Source: Vulcanimicrobiia bacterium
GTDB taxonomy: Bacteria > Vulcanimicrobiota > Vulcanimicrobiia > Vulcanimicrobiales > Vulcanimicrobiaceae
Reading direction: 5' to 3'
Assembly: GCA_025451135.1 (NCBI GenBank)
Contig: JANWKW010000089.1
Span: 1 to 6,754, forward strand
DNA length: 6,754 bases
The notes beneath the pieces were generated by a model that saw only the letters and a list, made by a program, of their open reading frames with translations, made no database searches and had not been told where the DNA came from. The stretch's first letter is position 1. Each line of letters begins with the position of its first letter. The position numbers were made by a program, and so were the translations under genes. Below are positions 1-5,614 of the stretch, piece after piece.

Positions 1-1998
1 CGGCTGCTGGTCGACGAGTCGACGCTGACCGGCGAATCGCTGCCGGTCGAAAAGCGCGTCTCCGACGCGGCGTCGGCCGCGGTGCTGGCCGGCACCGTCG
101 TCCGGTCCGGCCGCGGTATGGTTCGTGTCGAACGTACCGGCTCCGGGACGGAGTACGGGCGCATCGGACGCGCGCTCGGAACCATGCCGTCGCCGCGAAC
201 GCCGATCGAACGCTCCATCCGCCGAATCGTCGTCCAGGTCGGCTTCGGCGTCGTTCTGGCGTGCGCGGTCGTCGTCGCGATCGAACGCGCCCACGGCGAT
301 CCGTGGGGCGCGGCCATCATCGCCGGCGTCAGCCTCGCGATGGCCGCGATCCCCGAAGAACTGCCGATGGTCTACACGCTCTATCTCGCCCTGGGCGCAT
401 GGCGATTGGCGAAGGACAACGCGCTCGTCCGGCGCTTGGCGAGCGTCGAGACGCTTGGAGCGACGACGGTCATCTGCGTCGACAAGACGGGGACGCTCAC
501 GACCGGGAAGCTTTCGGTCGAAGCGGTGTTCGCGTCCGTCGGATGGTCCGAGGAGGACGTGCTGGCGCGGGCGGCCGCGGCTTCGGATCCTACGTCGGGC
601 GACCCGCTCGATCGTGCGGTTCTGGCCGCGAGCGCGGGCCCCGAGCCGTCCTGGACGCTCGAATCGCGGATCCCGTTCGACCCGGAGCGACGCTACGCCG
701 GGGCCGTATGGAAGGCTCCCGAGGCGCGCCTGTTGGTGGTGAAGGGCGCCTTCGAAACGCTGGCAGCGCGAGGCGCCCGCGACGACGGAGAGGCGGCCCG
801 ATTCTTGGAGGCCGCCGGTGGGCGCGGCGGCCGCGTGCTCGCGGTCGCCGAATCTGCGATCGGTACGGGCGACGAGGCGGCCGACGCGAGCGCCCGCTTG
901 CGCCTCGTCGGACTGATCTCCCTGGCCGACAAGATCCGCGATTCCGCACGGGCCGCCGTCGCGACGTGCCGGAGCGCCGGGATACGCGTCGTCATGATGA
1001 CGGGGGATCATCCGGCGACGGCCAGATCGATCGGCGCGGACGTCGGCCTCGACACCGGCCGCGTCGTCTCGGCCGACCGCGAGTTCGCGGAGTGGGACGA
1101 TGCGGAACTGGGGAGGCAGATCGCGTCCATCGACATCTTCGCCCGCGTGCGTCCCGAGCAGAAGCTGCGCATCGTCCGCGCGCTGCACGCCCGCGGAGAA
1201 GTCGTCGCGATGACCGGCGACGGGACGAACGATGCGCTGGCGTTGCGCGAAGCCGACATCGGCGTCGCCATGGGCAAGGGCGGCACCGAGGTCGCGCGAG
1301 CCGCCGCCGCGCTGGTCCTTCTGGACGACGACATCACGACGATCGCGCGCGCCGTAGCCGACGGCAGACGGATATTCGATAACCTCACGCACGCGTTCTC
1401 GTATCTGAACGCGTTCCACGCCCCGTTGCTGTTGGGCGCATTCGTGCTGCCGCTCCTAGGGGCCCCGATCCTGCTCTTGCCGATACATCTGATCTGGCTG
1501 GAGCTGATCGTCCACCCGACCTCGGCGCTGGTCTTCGAGAACGATCCGCCGCATGCCGACATCATGGAGCGAGGGCCGCGCGATCCGTCCCGCGCGCTGT
1601 TGGGACGGCCGGAGTGGATGCGCGCGCTGTCGCTCGGCGGGGCGCTCGCGGCCGCGGTCGTCGCGATCTATCTCCTCTCGCTGCGCTACGGGATGCCCGA
1701 GGACGCGGCGCGCACGATCGCGATGATCGCGATGCTCTCCGGGCAGATCATGCTGGTCTTCGTCGAGCGAGCGGCGGAGCGGCCGATCTGGAAGGTCGGC
1801 CTTTCGAACAATCCGGCGATCTTTCCGATCGTCGCCGGAACCGCCGGGACCATCGGCGCGGCGGTTCTGTGGCCGCCGCTCGCGCTGGCGCTTCATCTCT
1901 CACCGATTCCGCCGTCGCTTGCGGTGCTGGCCGTCGCGGTCGGCTGCGGGTCGGTCCTCTGGACGCAGCCGTTCATCGCGCTGCGAGAGCGCCGATAG
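1..1998 (+). CDS. P-type cation-transporting ATPase, P2-like, 5' partial
   Basis: Integral membrane pump that couples ATP hydrolysis, through an aspartyl-phosphate intermediate, to cation transport. The frame is open from base 1, and codons 10-13 already read TGES, the actuator-domain dephosphorylation loop. The real start is therefore upstream, and probably 150-200 N-terminal residues (cytoplasmic N-terminus, M1-M2) are missing. In order I see: M3 (codons about 77-95); M4 with PEELP (118-122); the phosphorylation motif DKTGT (D161); a compact nucleotide-binding domain with FDPERR (from 226) and KGAFE (from 248); TGDHPAT (from 334); the hinge TGDGTND (bases 1213-1233); and M5-M10 (about 468-656). 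The region from M4 to DKTGT reads much like SERCA, which places it in the P2 branch. M5 and M6 depart from SERCA: H473, L476, E501, V504 and H505 occupy the positions of N768, E771, N796, T799 and D800. The substrate therefore cannot be assigned. It is probably co-transcribed with the next gene. Certain as a P-type ATPase, uncertain in specificity. Confidence 0.96.
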   Translation, partial: RLLVDESTLTGESLPVEKRVSDAASAAVLAGTVVRSGRGMVRVERTGSGTEYGRIGRALGTMPSPRTPIERSIRRIVVQVGFGVVLACAVVVAIERAHGDPWGAAIIAGVSLAMAAIPEELPMVYTLYLALGAWRLAKDNALVRRLASVETLGATTVICVDKTGTLTTGKLSVEAVFASVGWSEEDVLARAAAASDPTSGDPLDRAVLAASAGPEPSWTLESRIPFDPERRYAGAVWKAPEARLLVVKGAFETLAARGARDDGEAARFLEAAGGRGGRVLAVAESAIGTGDEAADASARLRLVGLISLADKIRDSARAAVATCRSAGIRVVMMTGDHPATARSIGADVGLDTGRVVSADREFAEWDDAELGRQIASIDIFARVRPEQKLRIVRALHARGEVVAMTGDGTNDALALREADIGVAMGKGGTEVARAAAALVLLDDDITTIARAVADGRRIFDNLTHAFSYLNAFHAPLLLGAFVLPLLGAPILLLPIHLIWLELIVHPTSALVFENDPPHADIMERGPRDPSRALLGRPEWMRALSLGGALAAAVVAIYLLSLRYGMPEDAARTIAMIAMLSGQIMLVFVERAAERPIWKVGLSNNPAIFPIVAGTAGTIGAAVLWPPLALALHLSPIPPSLAVLAVAVGCGSVLWTQPFIALRERR

Positions 1999-2982
1999 AT
2001 GCAGGCTAGAAGGGACGTGTCGATCCTCGCCGTCGCCGCCGCCCTGGGACTCGCATGGGCCGCGCGGGAAGTGATCCCGCTGATCGTCTTGTCGATCGTC
2101 TACGCCATCGCGACGTGGCCGCTGGTGGCGCGACTCTCGAGGCGGCTCCCTCGCGGATTCGCGGTGGTCGTCGTCCATGCCGGACTCGTGATCGCGGTCC
2201 TGGCGGCGTTCGTCTCGTTGTCGCCCTTCGTCTTCGTCCAGTGGCAAGGCCTGATCCAGGCCCTACCGGAGGCCGCACGCGTCGCTTTCGCCCAGATGCC
2301 GGCTCCGCTGCAGTCCTATCTCTCCGCGGAACTCCAGAACGTCGACCTGACGATCGCCGGTTGGTCGCACGAGGCGTTACAGACCGGTACGCACGTCCTG
2401 CGTTCGACCGCCGGCGCGTTGGGGGCGCTCGTCTTGGTGCCGGCTCTTGCCGGCTATCTCCAGCTGGATCTGCCTCGCTATGCGGCCCTCATCGATTCGT
2501 GGTCGCCGGAGATCGCTCGAACGCGGGCGAAGTCGGCCGGCGCCGCGATCACCACCGCCGTCGGCGGCTTTTTCCGGGGGCAACTCGTGGTGAGCGGCAT
2601 CGTCGGCATCCTCGTGTACGCCGGCCTGTCCGTCCTCGGAATACCGCACGCGGGAATCATCGCGCTGTTCACGTCCGCCTTCGATCTGGTCCCGTACCTC
2701 GGCGGTCTGGCGGCGTTCGTCCCGTCCGTCCTGCTGGCGCTCATCTCGGGCGGCGTCGGGAAGGTCGTGCTGGTCGTCGTGCTTCTCGTCGTCATCTTCG
2801 AGATCGAAGCACAGGTGCTCTCTCCGCAGATCATCGGGCGGCAGACGAGATTACCGGCGTCGGTGGTCATCGTCGCCCTGCTCGTCGGCTCGGCTCTATT
2901 CGGCATCGTCGGTCTGTATCTGGCGGTCCCGGTGGTGGCGGCCGGCGTCGCGGGAATCCGCGCCTTCGCGCGGAGTTCCTAG
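1999..2982 (+). CDS. AI-2E (UPF0118) family transporter-like membrane protein
   Basis: Polytopic inner-membrane protein of 327 residues, close to the family's usual 330-370. The family includes E. coli TqsA (proposed autoinducer-2 exporter) and members described as Na+/H+ antiporters; most are uncharacterised. Hydrophobic segments lie at about 8-22, 25-44, 54-80 and 136-153. A less hydrophobic loop of roughly 55 residues separates the third and fourth. The C-terminal half is a run of segments from about 185 to 322. Family hallmarks are FFRGQ (191-195), the FDLVPYLGG region (228-236), VLSPQIIG (273-280) and the closing GLYLAVPVVA (305-314). The ATG directly follows the ATPase TAG (1996-1998), with only a weak GAGAG (1985-1989) as ribosome site, so translation probably depends on coupling to the upstream gene. 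The TAG stop shares CTAG with the stop of the opposing gene. Family assignment is firm; the transported substrate is unknown. Confidence 0.93.
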   Translation: MQARRDVSILAVAAALGLAWAAREVIPLIVLSIVYAIATWPLVARLSRRLPRGFAVVVVHAGLVIAVLAAFVSLSPFVFVQWQGLIQALPEAARVAFAQMPAPLQSYLSAELQNVDLTIAGWSHEALQTGTHVLRSTAGALGALVLVPALAGYLQLDLPRYAALIDSWSPEIARTRAKSAGAAITTAVGGFFRGQLVVSGIVGILVYAGLSVLGIPHAGIIALFTSAFDLVPYLGGLAAFVPSVLLALISGGVGKVVLVVVLLVVIFEIEAQVLSPQIIGRQTRLPASVVIVALLVGSALFGIVGLYLAVPVVAAGVAGIRAFARSS

Positions 2983-3326
2983 GGGGCGACGGTCACGGTG
3001 ACGGTCGCGTTGTCTTTTCCGCTGTGGAACGTGATCGCGCACGAGCCCGCGCGCTGCGCCCGGAATTCGAAGCGCAGCTTCGAGCCGCGCTCCGTCTCCG
3101 ACTTGACGGTTCGCTCGACGTGAAGGATGTCGGCATGCGACGGGGCGTACGAGAAGCAGTCCGATGGCGCGGCCGAGACGGTCATGCCCTTCGTCGAGGC
3201 GGACGCCTCGCCGCGCGCGCCGACGGCGAGGCTCAACCGAGCGGCACCGACCTCGACCGGCGCTGCGTGGGACGTCGCGGGGGCGAGTGCGACGCACGCG
3301 ATCGCGAGAAAGGCGAGCTTGTTCAC
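2979..3326 (-). CDS. Small exported protein, probable Ig-like fold, unknown function
   Basis: Encodes 115 residues from a GTG start; I do not recognise a named family. A typical Sec signal peptide is visible: MNK, a hydrophobic core (4-16), then SHA (19-21) before A22, giving a predicted mature protein of about 94 residues. The mature part contains alternating hydrophobic and small polar residues, and its end (GSCAITF from 94 to VTVTV at 109-113) resembles the last strands of a bacterial Ig-like (Big_2-type) domain. Cys57 and Cys96 could form a disulfide outside the cytoplasm. The GTG is supported by GAGGAA five bases upstream and by the signal peptide that starts at it. It is the last gene of the minus-strand cluster, 90 bases after the SDR-like gene, and its TAG stop overlaps that of the convergent AI-2E gene. 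An adhesion, envelope or inhibitor role is possible but is inference only. Confidence 0.82.
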   Translation of the reverse strand: MNKLAFLAIACVALAPATSHAAPVEVGAARLSLAVGARGEASASTKGMTVSAAPSDCFSYAPSHADILHVERTVKSETERGSKLRFEFRAQRAGSCAITFHSGKDNATVTVTVAP

Positions 3327-3416
3327 GCGGGTTCCTCACGGTTCGATAACGCTGATGTGGACGGATCCGCTCCGCCCCTTTGGTGAACGTTGCGAGCAGG
3401 CCGGCGGTTCCCTGCC
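3327..3416 (-). other. 90-base gap before the small exported protein
   Basis: This gap separates the stop of the SDR-like gene from the GTG of the small exported protein. Apart from the ribosome site next to the GTG I see no convincing promoter, with no paired -35 and -10 boxes at normal spacing, and no hairpin followed by a T-run. It is the longest gap in the minus-strand cluster, so a weak or non-consensus promoter here cannot be excluded. Confidence 0.5.
3332..3337 (-). promoter_or_regulatory. Ribosome binding site deciding the GTG start
   Basis: On the minus strand this reads GAGGAA, five bases before the GTG at 3324-3326. It is the best Shine-Dalgarno match near this gene and supports the GTG start, which is also where the signal peptide begins. 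Confidence 0.7.
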
Positions 3417-4259
3417 CTAAGCCAGGACGTTCGCGAGCGCGCTCTCGATGGTGGGGTAGGCGAACGCGTAGCCGAGTTCTTGGGTGCGCTTGGGGATCAC
3501 GCGCTGCCCGTTGAGCAGCGCGTCCGCGCCTTCGCCGAGCATCGCGCGCAGCGCAAACGTCGGGACCGGCAGAAACGTCGGGCGGTGGATCGCCTCGCCG
3601 AGGGCCTTGGTGAAGTCGGCGTTGGTGACCGGGTTGGGCGCCGTGGCGTTGAGGGCGCCCTCGGCGCCGTCGATCGCGAGCAGATAGATACCGACCACGT
3701 CGTCGATGTGGATCCACGAGAACCACTGCTTGCCGTTGCCGATGATCCCGCCCGCGCCCATCTTGAATGGCGGCAGGATCTTCGCCAGCGCCCCGCCGTC
3801 GCGTGCGAGCGCGATACCCGAGCGGACGCAGGCGACCCGCATGCCGAGGTCGTGGGCGTTGCGCGCGGTCGCTTCCCAGCGGGCGCACACGTCGGCTAGG
3901 AAATCCGAGCCGGGCCCGTCGCTCTCGGTGAACGTCGCATCGGCGCTGTAGCCGTAGTAGCCGGTCGCCGATGCGGAGACGTAGGCCCTCGGGATCCGGG
4001 TCTGCTTGGCGAGCGCGTCGAGGAAGCGCTGCGGCAGCACGGTGCGGCTTTCGAGGATCTCGCGCTTCACCTCGTCGCTCCACTTCTGCGCGATCGACGC
4101 GCCCGCCAGGTTGACGACGACGTCGCAACCGTCGGCCCGGGCCGCCGCCGCGTCGGGATCGTGGAGCGAGAGCGCGCGGACCTCGTCTCCGCGGGCTGCT
4201 AGCGCGGCGGCGAGGTGCCCTCCGACGAACCCGCTCGCGCCCAGGATGGCGACGATCAT
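3417..4259 (-). CDS. TIGR01777 family NAD(P)-binding SDR/epimerase-like protein (YfcH type)
   Basis: Cytoplasmic 280-residue protein of the extended short-chain dehydrogenase superfamily, close to E. coli YfcH in type (about 300 residues). The N-terminal Rossmann motif is GASGFVG (7-13), followed by NLAGA (50-54), the family signature SASATGYYG (95-103), the RDGGALAK stretch (153-160), and SWIHIDD (181-187). The C-terminal helix region GQRVIPKR (251-258) to AYPTIESAL (267-275) matches the DUF1731 domain that ends these proteins. The classical SDR Tyr-x-x-x-Lys is not obvious, as is normal for this family; its substrate is unknown. I chose the ATG at 4257-4259 because the Rossmann strand starts there and GGGTGA lies four bases upstream. 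An in-frame ATG further upstream would add 90 arginine-rich residues translated from within pepP. It lies 32 bases after pepP. Family firm, reaction unknown. Confidence 0.94.
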   Translation of the reverse strand: MIVAILGASGFVGGHLAAALAARGDEVRALSLHDPDAAAARADGCDVVVNLAGASIAQKWSDEVKREILESRTVLPQRFLDALAKQTRIPRAYVSASATGYYGYSADATFTESDGPGSDFLADVCARWEATARNAHDLGMRVACVRSGIALARDGGALAKILPPFKMGAGGIIGNGKQWFSWIHIDDVVGIYLLAIDGAEGALNATAPNPVTNADFTKALGEAIHRPTFLPVPTFALRAMLGEGADALLNGQRVIPKRTQELGYAFAYPTIESALANVLA

Positions 4260-4271
4260 GCCGTCACCCGG

Positions 4272-4287
4272 TGGTCGCTGCCGACCA
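4272..4287 (-). other. Short inverted repeat between pepP and the SDR-like gene
   Basis: A perfect 6-base stem (TGGTCG paired with CGACCA) encloses a 4-base loop in the 32-base gap, just upstream of the ribosome site GGGTGA (4264-4269) of the SDR-like gene. There is no T-run, so it is not an intrinsic terminator. It could be a minor intercistronic RNA structure or chance in GC-rich DNA. Confidence 0.3.
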
Positions 4288-4291
4288 GCGC

Positions 4292-5572
4292 TTAGATCTC
4301 GGCGACCGACTTCGGGATCGCGGCGGTCAGATTGTCGTTGCCGCCGGCGGTCACCAGGATGTCGTCCTCGATGCGCACGCCGATGCCTTTGAAACGCTCG
4401 TCGACGTCGAGATCGCGCTGGACGTAGACGCCCGGTTCGACGGTGGTCACCATACCCGCTTGGAGCAGGCGCGGCGCGTCGTTCCCGTCGAGATAATTTC
4501 CGACGTCGTGCACGTCGAGACCCAGCCAATGGCCGGTGCCGTGCATGTAGAAGTCGCGATACGTCTCTTTCTCGATCGCTTCATCGACGCCGCCCTTGAG
4601 CAGGCCGAGATCGATCAGCCCTTCGGTGATGACCCGGACCGAGACTTCGTGGAAGGCGTTGCGGGCGGCGCCCGGCTTGACGCACGCGATCGACGCCTCT
4701 TGGGCGGCCAGCACGATGTCGTAGATGGCCCGCTGCTCAGCCGAGAACCGTCCATTGACCGGCCAGGTGCGGGTCACGTCGCAGGTATAGCAGTCGACCT
4801 CGGCGCCGCTGTCGACGAGCAGCAGGTCGCCGTCGCGCAGGACGTCGCGATTGGTGACGTAGTGCAGGATGGTCGCGTTCTCACCGCCGCCGACGATCGA
4901 TTCGTAGGCGGGACACTGCGCCCCGGCGCGCGCGTACTCGACCTCGATCGCAGCCTCGATCTCGTACTCGTGGAGGCCGGGCCGGGTCGCGCGCATCGCG
5001 GCGACGTGCCCGCGGCGGGTGGCGTCGGCGGCGCGGCGCATGATCGCGATCTCGTCGGCGGACTTGAAGAGCCGCATCTCGTGGAGCAGGATGGCCGGAT
5101 CGGCGAAGCGGGCCGGCGCGTGGCCGTCGCGGCGCGTCTTGGCACGGGCCGCCTCGAGCGCCGCGTGGATCGTGCGGTCGCGGCCTTCGTCGGCGCCGAA
5201 GGTATAGTGCAGCGCGTTCGCGCCGGCCAGATATTCGGGCAGCCGCTGCGCCAGTTCTTCGATCGGGAAGGCGGCGTCGATGCCGAGGGCGGCGGGCGCG
5301 GCGGCCGATCCGAGCCGGCGTCCGTTCCAGATCTCTTTGACCCGGTCGCGCTCGCGCAAGAACAGCACGCTGGTCTGCCCGGCGCGATGCGGGGCGAGCA
5401 CGAGCAGCGCGTCCGGTTCGTCGAAGCCGGTCAGGTAGAAGAAGTCCGAGTTCTGGCGGAACGGGAACTCGGTGTCGTTGCTGCGGGTCAGCTGACGCGC
5501 GCCGGGGACGATCATCACGTCGCCCGGGATCGCGTCGAGGACGCGCCGGCGGCGGTCGCTATACGGTTGCAT
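4292..5572 (-). CDS. pepP: Xaa-Pro aminopeptidase (M24B family)
   Basis: Cytoplasmic dinuclear metallopeptidase (426 residues; E. coli PepP about 440) that removes the N-terminal residue from peptides whose second residue is proline. The N-terminal aminopeptidase-P domain covers roughly 1-150, with FPFRQNSDFFYLTGF at 36-50. The pita-bread catalytic domain follows from about 170. The five metal ligands are present: D254, D265, H348, E379 and E402. So are the catalytic histidines H237 (ILHYVTN context) and H355 (GLDVHD). The offset from E. coli numbering is a constant 6, then 4, residues, so the core is collinear. An unusual CxxC (C261, C264) sits just before ligand D265. The ATG at 5570-5572 is supported by GAAGGA seven bases upstream (5580-5585) and by the usual N-terminal family sequence. 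It lies 42 bases after the M28B gene and 32 before the SDR-like gene, in a likely operon. Function very likely. Confidence 0.97.
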   Translation of the reverse strand: MQPYSDRRRRVLDAIPGDVMIVPGARQLTRSNDTEFPFRQNSDFFYLTGFDEPDALLVLAPHRAGQTSVLFLRERDRVKEIWNGRRLGSAAAPAALGIDAAFPIEELAQRLPEYLAGANALHYTFGADEGRDRTIHAALEAARAKTRRDGHAPARFADPAILLHEMRLFKSADEIAIMRRAADATRRGHVAAMRATRPGLHEYEIEAAIEVEYARAGAQCPAYESIVGGGENATILHYVTNRDVLRDGDLLLVDSGAEVDCYTCDVTRTWPVNGRFSAEQRAIYDIVLAAQEASIACVKPGAARNAFHEVSVRVITEGLIDLGLLKGGVDEAIEKETYRDFYMHGTGHWLGLDVHDVGNYLDGNDAPRLLQAGMVTTVEPGVYVQRDLDVDERFKGIGVRIEDDILVTAGGNDNLTAAIPKSVAEI

Positions 5573-5579
5573 GAACGGG

Positions 5580-5585
5580 TCCTTC
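5580..5585 (-). promoter_or_regulatory. Ribosome binding site of pepP
   Basis: On the minus strand this reads GAAGGA, seven bases before the ATG at 5570-5572. It is a good Shine-Dalgarno match and supports independent ribosome loading on pepP within the cluster. Confidence 0.7.
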
Positions 5586-5590
5586 GAGAT

Positions 5591-5605
5591 GCCCGCTTCG
5601 CGGGC
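5591..5605 (-). other. Intercistronic hairpin between the M28B peptidase gene and pepP
   Basis: A perfect 6-base GC stem (GCCCGC/GCGGGC) closes a 3-base loop, GAA on the minus strand, in the 42-base gap after the M28B stop and just before the pepP ribosome site. The apex GCGAAGC is a known very stable mini-hairpin sequence in single-stranded DNA. No T-run follows, so it is unlikely to be a full terminator. It may protect a 3' end or slow transcription between the two genes, or be incidental. Confidence 0.4.
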
Positions 5606-5614
5606 CCTGGAGGA

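Noticed and set aside
82..84. GTG that could be taken as the start of the ATPase
   Set aside because: The same frame is open back to base 1 and encodes the actuator-domain TGES motif (codons 10-13), so the gene starts upstream of the window.
1717..1734. Tandem 9-base direct repeat, atcgcgatg twice
   Set aside because: It encodes an Ile-Ala-Met pair of triplets inside M8 of the ATPase; explained by membrane-segment codon content, not a repeat element.
3291..3326. Possible lipobox (Cys11) in the small exported protein
   Set aside because: The residues before Cys11 are A-I-A, a poor lipobox, and only ten residues precede it; the SHA site at 19-21 fits signal peptidase I better.
2055..3386. Long open plus-strand frame across the AI-2E gene and beyond
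   Set aside because: Arginine- and glycine-rich shadow of the AI-2E coding sequence with no recognisable domain; it runs antisense through the small exported protein.
3355..3400. TTCACC and TTATCG on the minus strand as promoter boxes for the small gene
   Set aside because: The spacing is about 32 bases, far from the usual 16-18, so it is not a credible sigma-70 promoter.
2896..4128. Long open minus-strand frame across the small gene and the SDR-like gene
   Set aside because: Arginine-rich, low-complexity translation with no family features; a shadow of the true genes in GC-rich DNA.
4260..4529. Extended N-terminus for the SDR-like protein beginning inside pepP
   Set aside because: It would add 90 arginine-rich residues translated out of frame from the pepP coding sequence; the Rossmann motif and a ribosome site fit the ATG at 4257-4259.
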